From Pedobacter insulae (GTDB lineage Bacteria > Bacteroidota > Bacteroidia > Sphingobacteriales > Sphingobacteriaceae), in contig NZ_FOPP01000010.1 in NCBI RefSeq assembly GCF_900113525.1, forward strand, positions 1 to 64,000: 64,000 nt of DNA. Direction: 5' to 3'. The notes beneath the pieces are model-generated. The model was given only the letters and a program-made list of their open reading frames with translations, made no database searches and had not been told where the DNA came from. How positions within the stretch are numbered: the stretch's first letter is position 1; every line of letters starts with the position of its first letter. This document shows positions 43,001 to 53,000 of this stretch, one piece after another. Both the position numbers and the translations under genes were made by a program.

Positions 43001-43200
43001 CTTTTGAGTCCAACATGAAAACCTATGTATATCACCCGGTGCTGCTTAAGGTAATGGCCATACTGGATGAGAACAACTTCGCCACTTTTTATGAGTACGA
43101 TAAAGAAGGCAAGCTCATTCGCATTAAAAAAGAAACTGTGAAAGGGATCATGACCATACAGGAATCGCGTAATGGCATTCAAAAACCACTTAATCCTTAA
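37096..43200 (+). CDS. 2034-residue exported SpvB/RHS-N-terminal-like giant
   Basis: Signal peptide about 1-30. Residues 40-110 (VDLFSGDFNYNIPLLDVGGYPINIAYHSG, then ASWTGLGWNINAGVINRTMRGLPDD, shown here in parts) match the start of SpvB/TcB-type proteins, whose beta strands build one half of the RHS cocoon. The long body is beta-rich, with FEYDYS-like strands. A carbohydrate-binding-like segment lies near 1770-1950 (PGKSKTYVISSWVMG). The end (TFYEYDKEGKLIRIKKE) is a single YD-repeat. It lacks the RHS core and any toxin, and is followed by an exported protein and then the RHS giant. Together they look like a split RHS pair. Confidence 0.75.
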   Translation: MARKYLKPVALFMALNLLGEICFPTMCYALTGGPSQPEMESFEPVGTTDMVDLFSGDFNYNIPLLDVGGYPINIAYHSGIGMDQEASWTGLGWNINAGVINRTMRGLPDDFKGDKITYESNIKEDITWGLTAGAEFEILGLTDKQTEATKGRINERVADDLKKNPNSKIDSSAQIGEGYSTVGINMGISHNNYRGLGVFFGPSFRIPNTTIKVGATASSQGGFNYDLSFTKKLWKEKTGGANIGMGSRSGLRMAINGPSFGKTWGDKDEGFSTSFSTGTGASIPLSPIADLPTLNNSFKTTLQNYNLTIGTSFWGAHQNFRLGGTFSTTTLQDKHIERSGYGYMYAEGIANDENGVQDFSRERDGTFGPDTKNLPLVSSSFDFLSVSGQGTGGMFRAHRRNQGIYYDPTYTNATSNWGTAGVELGFVPASFHLGLNYTPSGGTTTSGVWNKDKGNKLSDFHFRNNTDNPLIENYYFQAGGEKVASDIGYYNGLMGETAARLQMNGQGLSYYADIKASLESDHTGGGAITEYDPVEERQPRAQLISILTAKEAADGLGMMPTLRSYVPGVFSQNPGAYSEINRPVSDKGHHMGEITQTNPDGSRYVYAIPAYNNEQQEVTFNAKGYNIDFYRGLIDYTADADNSMGNDKGHDRFYSREIKPGYAHSYLLTAVLSPNYVDADLNGKPSEGDIGDYVLFNYTRHDAEYRWRVPAEENKAQYQQGLYSDIWDDKGSYVYGTKEIWFLHSIESRTHVAEFKTSPRKDALGVNGPNGGKNNDETTMKLDTIVLYSLPDKQLNGANATPVKKVVFEYDYSLCSNVPNNVNYMNDNAAAGTKGKLTLKKLYFLYGHSGKGAMSPYTFNYGYNPDYNMAEYDRWGNYKPNRESLPNRDFPYVDQSMPKDSADLYASAWNMNEVRLPSGGSIQVHYESDDYAFVQDRQAMQMVKIIGACDSKESIKKFTKDAAGYERLYSEKGDKIYSYLVFEPPAGVSTQEQLEACFKDVKQLYFKFLVKVKDNKEEYISGWCPIVTGKYDKLKGVIFNKPEVGFKGNDPNPELAYVKINSIPQGDLLWNKSDPVNPISKAAWQFATAYMNKVLHPGSEPSSSGVGAFQGLLDSWSEGLDMFRGQYQSLKANGIADRFVKGKSWVRIGCGSMFKYGGGCRVKELTFSDSWANMDQADKTGNYNQVYDYTLNDEVYGTISSGVAAYEPMIGGEENPLRQLVETYEKETNATMPAMELYVEEPFGESFYPGASVGYSKVTVRNKPKTGVNRTGTGYSENRFFTARDYPVKVTRTGLKTASVGTGRAGQFLSSLLKVVTKDYYAASQGYSVVVNDMHGKPKSTGVYSELTDANGKGLVISEVSYTYQKDNMVKVLNRDGSISDAMIGKEIDMAIDLRQNEQVDWNGGLEVNAKFDLAGVIPVAWAIPWPKFSYAMSRRQSASVTKVIQKYGILESTTVKDEGSIITTRNLLYDGLSGNVLLTQTSNMFEDPIYNFNYPAHFAYEGMGAAYENTGITQLITMPNSTTDGITSSVHTPGVFHKGDQLMITDVFNATYPGWVLDVIPVSGGEKPQILNPGGEFHFGAVSETPYRVKIISSGYKNMLSSSVGNLVMSGSPISGNTLSIDNDEVIEAGAQTYSEQWPMHDLSKELDTTYQYCRYEIVNRYNPFVTGNKGLWLPHRTKVFVENRKYSYLADTTFIRKDGSYASFVPYWNFEESDYLSESNDKRWVSANTITRINRRVNPVEAMDALGNYSAELYGYSQNLVTANASYAKIKDIASDNFEDYLSFEGCLNFNDLHWSFRAGRNDTNIMTGTLSLISPSLTSTQSHSGTKSLLIGPQTTGTVTSLIDSMLIMPVGNSISNGYDDVLISNARLPFMPGKSKTYVISSWVMGRDSNRYEVNTYDSCYIRVKMYKNSSVTQNNVFKASGPIIEGWQRIEATITIPSDAEYMNVSIENTGSYNAYLDDIRIHPFESNMKTYVYHPVLLKVMAILDENNFATFYEYDKEGKLIRIKKETVKGIMTIQESRNGIQKPLNP

Positions 43201-43204
43201 GGTT

Positions 43205-43993
43205 ATGAAAAAAAATGCTTCGACCCGATGGCTATCGGGTCCTCTCAGCAAGATAGTAAAAGATTGCTTCACTCCCCTGCTCTTCATTCGTAATAACATC
43301 CGCAAAATATTATTCTTTCTGCTTATGTTATCTGGCGGACAGTTATGGGCGCAGCAACCCCGCGAGGAACTTAAAAAAATAAGCACCCAATACCTTTCTT
43401 ATTCAAGCTTTGAAACCCGATATAATTACCTGTTGTATTCGCATGACAACCTGGATAAAAAGATAGAAAGCCAGACCGGAGCCTACTACAAGAGCGGTAC
43501 AAAAACCTGCATGAGGGGATTGCAAACAGAAACCATCAGCAATGATGAATATACCGTTACTGCAAATCATGAGCAGAAAATGATACTGGCTTATAAAACC
43601 AGCAAAGCACAAACAGAAAAGGCGGAGATGAGCCAGGCTGATATGCTGGCTGCATTGCTGGAAAAAGAAGGGCGCATGAGCTATAAAAAAACGGATGGAT
43701 CTACTGCTGAAATCAGCATTCAGTATGCAGCCGGAGATTACAGCATGGTGAAGGTGGTGTATGATACCAAAAACTATATGGTAAAAGCACTTCATATGCA
43801 ATACCGGGATGCATCAGGGCTGGATTGGAAATATACCGGCAAACCGTATGTGGTGATCAGTTATCACCATGTAAAAGCCAATCAGAAAATCAACGATGAA
43901 ATTTTTAATATCAAACGCATTGCAAGCATAACCAACAATAAAGTGAAACCCGCTTCCTACCTGAAAGGCTACGAAGTATTTACTACCCTGTAA
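43205..43993 (+). CDS. Exported LolA-like protein between the two giants
   Basis: 262 residues from ATG 43205, 4 nt after the preceding stop. An ATG at 43172 inside that gene was not chosen. The signal peptide is unusual: an n-region of about 35 residues precedes ILFFLLMLSGGQLWAQ. This n-region is encoded by a palindromic repeat-like element (43222-43300). The mature part (SYSSFETRYNYLLYSHD, YDTKNYMVKALHMQYRDASG) has the half-barrel look of LolA/LppX-like lipid carriers, a tentative call. The RHS gene starts 10 nt downstream, so they are co-transcribed. Confidence 0.55.
   Translation: MKKNASTRWLSGPLSKIVKDCFTPLLFIRNNIRKILFFLLMLSGGQLWAQQPREELKKISTQYLSYSSFETRYNYLLYSHDNLDKKIESQTGAYYKSGTKTCMRGLQTETISNDEYTVTANHEQKMILAYKTSKAQTEKAEMSQADMLAALLEKEGRMSYKKTDGSTAEISIQYAAGDYSMVKVVYDTKNYMVKALHMQYRDASGLDWKYTGKPYVVISYHHVKANQKINDEIFNIKRIASITNNKVKPASYLKGYEVFTTL
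43222..43300 (+). repeat. REP-like palindromic element inside a signal-peptide region
   Basis: GACCCGAT-ggct-ATCGGGTC (43222-43241) is a perfect 8-bp palindrome. An AGATTGCTTCACTCC stretch (43261-43275) resembles dispersed intergenic repeats of Bacteroidota. It lies in frame in the 43205 gene. Confidence 0.45.
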
Positions 43994-44003
43994 TCATAAA
44001 GCC

Positions 44004-47000
44004 ATGAAAATAACAAGACTTTTATTTTTTGTTCTACTGTTCATCTCTTTTGTAAAAGCATATGCACAGGCTCCTGTTTTTGAACAAAATAAGGGCGAGG
44101 ACATGAGTGCCTATAACCAGGCATTAGATACAGTACAGGATGCCCTGTACGAAACTTTAATCAATCCTTCATCGGGCTGGCGCAATGATTATATCAATTA
44201 CGAAGCCCAGGATTTTGTGCGCTTGTTTGTAGACGATGAATATACAGCACCGGTAAGCAAGTTTAGCTATATGTTCCTGGTAAAAGTAACCCGATGGGAT
44301 GTAAACGGCACACAAACGAATTTTAATGTAAGCATTCCCCTGAGTTATGACCCTGAACAATACAAGCCCTACCGGGATATTTCAGTATATCGTTTTACAG
44401 GTGCACATAAATTTACCTGCAATATCCTTTCGGTAACCGATGCGGGCACAGGAGGCAGTGTGAGCTTCGGCAGCCTGAAACGGAAATTCGTGCTCCGGCA
44501 GGAAATCAGGGCCGACCGGTATGAAAAAAGCAGTTATGATGAGGTGGTGAGCAGCACTGATCTGACCCATAGTTTTACTCCCGGGAAAATCAGGATAGAC
44601 TGGTCGCCAGTAGTAGCAAAATCACCCACTGAATTTGAACTGGAATGGATTCATGTGGATGATTACGGGGGTAATTACACAGACTTTTTAAGGGATTACC
44701 CTGTTTTGTTACACGATTTCGAAGATGAAGGTAGCACTTACGGTTGGGAACCTGTTGATTTCACAATAGCAGACGGAAAAATGAACATAAATGACGAGCA
44801 ACACATTTATAGACCCTTTACAACAGTACCACAACAAACGTTTAAGATAACCTTGACAGTGAGTTCACTTACCAACGGTAAGGAACTCACTGTAACCGCT
44901 TATGATTCCGCTTCCTTTAGTGCATTAGGGCAACTTCTGATAACCGCACCCGGAACTTATGATCTGGAATTTGAGGCTGTTAAACAAAGCTTCGCATTGG
45001 GCCTGGATAATGAGGATGAGGCGAGTTGCTCAATTGAAGAGGTTGGATTCCAGAATATAACATATGAGCCAGCAAGCGGGCAGCCCTATTACAAACCGGC
45101 TGAGAAGCTAACCTATAACTTTAAGAACAATGCCACCCGTGTGCGTGTAAGTGATAACAATTACACCATAGAAGATGTATTTGAACGTGGTTACTTACTT
45201 TACCGGGTACGCAGGGTAAGACTTGATTCCATATACCGTAAATATGAAAAATTCAGTCCCTGGTCGGATACCTCGCAAAGCGGAATGGTGGCAGATTACG
45301 CTGATACTGCCGTAACAGGCGCACACGAAAGCGACAGCCTGAACTGGAACTACCAGGTGAGCTATGCAGAAGACGGCAAGCGAAAGGACATGGTGGGCTA
45401 TTATGACGGCTTGCTTAAACCCAGACAGCAGGTGGCTATCAGCAACAGCGACCATACTGCTATTGTAGGCGAAAGCAAATATGACTATACGGGAAGACCC
45501 GCCATACAAATATTGCCTGTGCCTGCATTGAAACAAGATACAGGGTATTATGACAGGCTTCGCTATTATGATGCTTTTAACCGCAATGCTTCCGGTCAGC
45601 CATATTCGGCCTTGGATTTTGATTCGCTCGAGGCGGCCTGTATATTAAAAACGGCCGATTCCTTATCAGTATCATCCGGGGCATCGCGCTATTATTCAGG
45701 CAATAATCCAAATAAGGCCGATTTTCAGAAATATGTTCCCGATGCTCAAGGTTACCCGATGGTGCAAACCGAGTACATGCCCGACAACACCGGCAGAGTA
45801 CGCAGGCAGGGTGGCGTGGGTGCCGACCACCAGCTTGGCACGGGGCATGAAACCTTTTATGAATATTCCCAGCCCGGGCAGGCAGAGCTCGACCGGCTTT
45901 TCGGTTCGGAAACCGGTATGGCTTCCCATTACAAAAAGCAAACGGTAACCGATGCCAACGGGCAGGTGAGCGTGAGCTATACCGACATGACCGGACGGGT
46001 GGTAGCCACCGCCTTATCAGGGCCAAGCCCTGCTAACCTGCAGGCATTGCCTGAAAACAGGCCGGCAAGCTTTATGGTGAACAGCATTAAGGATAATAAT
46101 GTAATGAGCGCCAATGGCATTGAATTGTCGTATGAGCATACCGTGAGCGAGGAAGGCCCCATTTATATTGATTACCGGATGCTAAGCAGTTCCTTTAATA
46201 AAGGATGTGCTGAGATCTGTTTTCAGTGCGTGTATAATTATGAGCTCACGCTTTTTAACAAAAGCTGTAACCAGGTTATTTTCAGCTTTAAAGACACGCT
46301 GGGTTTCCTGAACCCATTGGATACCCTTTGTGAAAGCATTGCATCGGTAAATATCCTGGATCACCTGGGTGACTTGCAGGCTTTGGAAAGCAGCATTGAT
46401 ACCCTGCACAACCTGATTATGATTCCAGGGCTGGATAAAGGTACTTATGCATTAACGAAGCGGTTGTATGTTAACCCGGGTGCATCCGCTCTGTACTTTG
46501 AGCGTTACAGGAACCAGAGCGAATGTGTCCGGTCTTTCGAATCATTTTACCAGCAGGCGCTCGATTCTACCGATTTTTCGGGTTGCGACCCATGCGATAC
46601 CTGCGGACAGGGCGATGCTTACGGGTATTGCGATGCCATGCTGGAACAGATGAAAAGCGATGTGAGCCCTGGCGGGCAATATTGCACATACGAGCATGAT
46701 GAAAACGGAAACATTAAACTGATTGACAATGATACGATGACCTCGGTGATGCGGGTGACCCGCTACAAAACCATTAAGGCATACAGCACCAACGACAGCC
46801 TGGACAAAATACTTTTGGCTGACGGTACGATTGATTCGGCATACAAAGCCGATGTGCATCACTTTATCACCTACTTTAAAAGCAGCTGGGCCGACAGCCT
46901 GGTAAAGTTTCACCCGGAATACCCTTTTTACCTGTATTGCAAAAACTTTCTGAGCGAAAGTTATGCCTATGATGCAGAGCAAAATGCGATGACATCCTAC

Positions 47001-50000
47001 GACACGGCATTTAAATACGGATACCTGAACCCCACCGGCATCAGCGGGTTAAAGATGGGTTTCCCTACAGATACCACAGGCCGCGATCCTTATTTTCATG
47101 CGAATCCTACGCTTAAAACCACCATGAATACCCGTATGCTTAATTTCAGGACGGTGAATGATACGGTGTACAGCATCTGGGATATGGCTGCCATGCAAAC
47201 CTTTTGTTCGCCCATTACCGACCCGTATGAACAATACGCCTGTTTGCAGGCATTCAGGGACAGGCGTGTGGTGGACAGCCTGTTTTTCAGCAAGGCCGAC
47301 CGGGCTGAGTTTATGCAGGCTTTCTATGGGATGTACAGCAGCCTGAAACAGGAGATAATTAACGAAAATATAGAGGATGCCCTCACCCTTTACACCAATA
47401 TAACTCCCGGTATCACCTATCCAAATTGTTATGTAGGAGAAACAGGATGTGGTGATTATGCAACCAAAATAAGGCGGTATTACACCGGCTATAGTGACGG
47501 GCTGAACCGCAGCGCTGGTGATGCGGCTGTGGGTGAAGAGATGAAGGAGCGCATAGGAGATGAACTCGGACAGGACAGTACCTGCTATAATGCCGCATTA
47601 AAATGGTTGGAAGAACTACAGGCCTGCCCTTACCGGCCTGCTGCGGCCACAACTGCATACACAGCCATGAAGGATTCGTTGATTTTGCTATGCCAGCGCG
47701 GCAGGCTTGCTTCAAATCCACCCTCTTTATTCCCGGTTACCAGCCTGCCTGCACATTATAATGTGGGCTTTCGCAGCATGCAGCAATTGCTCAATTATTT
47801 TTATGGCGAAGACAGTACGGCTGCAATTAACCAGATAGGTTGCAGCTCCTCCTTGCTGAGCAATTCATATAATTACACGCACAGCTTTACCCAAAGCCAG
47901 GCCGATGCAGAATGCCAGTGCCTGAAAAACAACGTAATTATCCCAAAGCAGGTTGAAATACATGATTCCGTGCCAAACAGCATGGAAGGCCGGTGTATAA
48001 GAAGTGTAAAGACATTGGACTCAACTGGTTTAGGTATCAGGCAGTTAATGGATTCTATTCTACACAGAGGGGCAGCACTTAAAACCGGTGTGAGCTTTTG
48101 GGATACGGGATACATGGCCTATAAGACATACCTTAAACCACATAAGTTTAAGTATGAGATCGTGGGCAGCAATGAGGTTATACAGAATTATCCCGGGGCA
48201 TTGGCGTCAAGAAGTGTGCACCAGTGGCGCATAAATTTCAGCGACTCTTTATATCCGGAAGAACGGTGTAACGTATTCTTTAATATTAACAGCGATATAG
48301 CAGCATACCTCTTTTCGGGTCATGCTAAAATCATTGGTTTTGAATATGTGAGCAGAGATACATTTATGGTAATTGCAGGAAGTGACGATGTTGCGAATCC
48401 TTATCGTTTTACAGGATTCAGCAACTGTTTAAGGATGTTCAGGGATTCATGCATAGAAAGTACTACTGATACCCTGTATGGTAGTCCATTCCGGGTGGAC
48501 TCAACAGAATACGATAGCTTTATGGTAATGGCCAGGGCGATACGCAATGGCACTGCCGACAGCCTGATGGCAGAGTATATGAGCGGTGGAGATTGCGAAG
48601 ACGAGCTGTCTTTACCATCCTGTGTTACCCCTGTAAATACACGAACACTGGATTTAATAGATGTAATGAACGAGGCTTTGTATGTTGGTCGTCTCGAACC
48701 CGGGGCATTTGATAATATATCCATCAATAAACCGGAGTACTGGATTGGAACCCATGATGGAAATTCAATAGATAACAGAGGATGGTATAACTATACCATG
48801 GATGAGTTATCACCAACCTATGTGCAAAAATTTGCTTTAGACTGGAGCCGGTATGATGGCTATCAATCCTTTACTTTTCCTTCTAACGACCAGGATGAGC
48901 CTTATTGTCTGGATGATCAGAACAAATTAAGTGACCCTTATTTTATGGGCGTTTCGGTTTTTGGAATCTTGTATGGTGAAAATATACCGATAGAAAATTG
49001 CCGTCTTTCTTACGGTGACCCGTTGCGAAGTGGTATTGAAATAGCGGATATAGATTCTTTTATTGATTTCAGGTATGATCCTTTATACAACAGTTTTGTA
49101 GTAACAGCATTGATATTCGATACCATATACCGCTCGCATATATTACCATGGAAACGGACAATGAGAATTATACAAAGGCCTCACCTGCTAACGGTAAGGA
49201 GTTGCTTTGACGGTGGGATGTGCGGAGATTATGCAAACGGCAGCACGCCCGGATCATTTAAACGCACCTATATAGAAGAAGACAGGGATTATAATTTTCA
49301 ATATAATTTTGAGTGCGAAGACCTCGAAAGATATTATAAAGGAATACGCGATTACACCTGTGATAATGCAGATATACGTGACTTGTTACTTGATTCGGGA
49401 TACACGCCTATGTTCCTTGAAAACGTACTGAATGAAAAGGCAAAGGCTACTCATTATACCAATCTGAATGGGAATTGGGTATATGTAAATACCCTGGTTT
49501 CAGTAAATCCAGATTACACCGGCAATCCGTATCAGAACGTGGACGATTTTTTTTCCATAGCAGGTTTACCATCGGCAATAGCAGGCATTACTGGTGGCAA
49601 CCGTTACAATATGGATTATCTGACTGATTCATTCATGATCATGCATCTGGGGGATACCGGTTTGTTAACAGGGTGCCAGCTTACGCTGAAATTGATAGAT
49701 GGTGACGGGGAATTTGACTTTGGATTAGTTGATAGCTTCTATCAATTGCGCCCTGATGAAGATAAGTTACGCGAGTATTTTCTTGCAGGTGATTTTGATA
49801 AAGGCAGGCATTATTTTACCATTATGGCATGGGACAATGATTCGGGTTTCGCTTATAAGCTGCGGGGTTGGTTGAGTTGTGTACCCGTCTTTAACTGCAT
49901 AGTTCCGGCATCCGGGAATCTGGCTTATAGTAAAGACAACCGCTGCGGCTGCAGTACCTGCCCCGAGGTGAAACAAGTTGTGGATTCATTCATGGTGCTG

Positions 50001-53000
50001 TATAATAACCCGGCTATAAATGTAGCAACCACACAAAAGGCTATGACAGGCTTCTTAAATAATAACCTGAATAATAACCTGACGTGGAATGAATATGAAA
50101 GCTTTATGGCCGGTTGCCACTTGTTCGACCGACAGGAACAGCAGGTAACTTATTGTGATTACTGGGTAAAAGCAGATTTCGATTCAATTTCATTTCTAAC
50201 CCTTAATAACTTTTTAAACTCCATTAACAATGAAAAAGGCTACCTGATTACCTATAAAAGCATGGCCACCATAAGCCTCGACAGTGCAGAGTTTTGCTTT
50301 AACCTCAGCGATTTGCCCGAAAGTGAAAAAACAAAATACACCAACAAGCTGGATTCGTTTTTCAAGGCAAGGTTCTTTAGTTACCGTTCCATGATGCAGC
50401 CGGTGAGTGCCTGCGGCATTACCATAGATGCTTTCAGTCAGTCAGGATGTTTCGGCATATTGGGCAATAAAATTGACTCCCTGGTGTGTATGCGCTTTGG
50501 GCTGACCATGCCGGGTGCAGGTTATTTCCGCATGCTTAAAAATACTTATGTAGCATCAGATACCTTATACCGATGGTGCTTGGATCTTTCGGCCAAAAGC
50601 ATAACGGAAAAGCAGGCCATATATGATGTGGTGGACAGCCTGCTGGAACACTGCAGCCAGGTGAGCTATTACACCAATTTCAGCACACGCAAAGGTCATG
50701 GACGGGTATCTGCAGATAGCATGACCATACGGCAACTCGATACCAACTACCTTACGGTGAAGGGGGATGTATGCGAATCATGTACGGATATATATGATAA
50801 GCTGCTTAAATACCAGCAACAGGTATATGAAACCAAACCGGAGCTGGTGCGCGAAGCGGCTTTGCCGGAGCAGGGCGAAAGACATTTGCGCAACTGGTAT
50901 GGCTATGATGTGCAGATAAGCGAAACACAACCTGAAAGTACCGGTGGCGAAAAACAAACACAGGTGTGCGCTCCAACAAGCAAAGCTTATGATCTTTTAG
51001 GGCTGATGAGAATGCTCCATAGGGAGGATAATTTTTTTGATAATGATATTATAAACCTGGGGCATGATACATTTGCTTCGCTGATAGATACCAACGGGGC
51101 TGATGCATTTTATGAACTGTTGGATTTTGACGAGAGTGATACCCTGCGGGTTGTACTTACCTTTTCGATAAGCCAGGGGGAAAAGATATGTAAATACACC
51201 ATGGCAGGCAGTATGCAGATGTTGGCGATGGACACCCTGATGGGTATCAGCAGTTACCCGGGCAACAGCAGCATGGCCTTGCTGGTGGCCGGCTCTGCAG
51301 GATGGCTGAACACTTACACCATAAGCTCCGATTGCGATGGCCTGAGCAATTGCTGCACTTTTGTAATGCCTAAGCTTTGTTTCCGCAGCAACTTTGAAGT
51401 GATGCCATTGGATACCGGAGCCTGCCGCAGGCAGCTTACCGAAATTGCACGCAGCAATGCCATGGAAGCATACCGGGAATATACCGATTCGCTTAAGCTG
51501 GCCTTTGCCGATGAATACAATGGTTTTTGCTTAGATAACGCAGTAGAAAATGAACAGATTGGCGTGGGATATCACTTTGCCGAATACCATTACACCTTGT
51601 ATTATTATGATTTGGCGGGCAACCTGCTTAAAACAGTACCTCCTGCAGGGGTAGATACACTGGATATAAGCCCGGAGCTTACCGAAACGCTGAACAGCAA
51701 CCGGAAAACCTATGAGGCCGGCACACATGTGCATACCGCCCATACTCTGGCCACCAATTACCGCTACAACAGCCTGGGGCAGGTGCGCTGGCAAAAAACA
51801 CCCGATGCCGGAGAAAGCCGTTTTTATTACGATTTGCTTGGACGGCTTGTTGTGAGCCAGAACAGCCGGCAGGCCGCGCAGGGCAATGTATATAGCTATA
51901 CCGTGCGCGATGTGCTGAACCGGGTAACAGAAGTGGGCCAGATAAGCAGCACCGCCATACACGAAGACTCCCTTAAATTTCATTATAATATTTATTACCC
52001 GGCATGGCTGGCAAGGGGCTATAAAACACAGATTACAAAAACCTATTACGACAATACATACAGCACAACAATAAACAACCTGTTTACTTACGGGCAACAA
52101 TACCTGCGCAGCAGAGTGGCCACAGTTGCCTACTACGAATACAATGTAAGCAACTACAGCTACGCCACCCATTACAGCTACGATCTGCACGGCAATGTAG
52201 ATGTGCTGGTGCAGGATTACCCCGAGCTGCAAGGCATGGGAAACCGGTATAAATACATTCATTACCATTACGACCTGGTGAGCGGCAAGGTGAATATGGT
52301 TCGTTACCAGCCCGGCCAGCCCGACCGCTTTTACCATAAGTATGTGTATGATGCCGACAACCGGTTACGGAGCGTGCATACCAGCAGCGACAGCGTGGTG
52401 TGGGACGATGATGCCGCGTATAAATATTACAGGCACGGGCCGCTTGCCCGCATGGAGCTGGGCGGCAAAAATGTGCAGGGAGTTGATTATGCCTACACCA
52501 TACACGGCTGGCTTAAAGGTGTGAACAGCAACACGCTGGACAGTACCCGCGACATGGGACAAGACGGATTTGGGAACATGGCCTTTGCAGCCGATGCATA
52601 TGGCTTTACCCTGGGTTATTACAATGGCGATTACAAACCCATAGACAACAGCTATTACAATACCGCCACAGCCTTTGTGGCTAATATAACTGCTGATCCT
52701 TTTCTCAATGCCAATCACCTGTATAATGGCAACATCAGCCACATGGTGCAGGCCGTACGGCCATTAATGACCGCAAACCAACCGATGGCCAACATTTACA
52801 GGTACGACCAGTTGAACCGGATAACAGAAATGACGACTAAAACCGATGTGAATGTGGCCGGAAATATATGGGAAGGAATTGCCGATATAGAATCCGACTA
52901 CATGAACACCTTTAGCTACGACCCCAACGGCAACATAAAAACCCAGGTCAGATATGGAGCCGGTACCAGCAAAATAGATGAGCTTACTTATAGCTATTAC

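Noticed and set aside
42748..43386. 212-codon minus-strand frame
   Set aside because: Antisense to the SpvB-like and LolA-like genes with no domain.
51531..52337. 268-codon minus-strand frame, hydrophobic
   Set aside because: Shadow of the RHS repeat region; the plus frame has clear RHS motifs.
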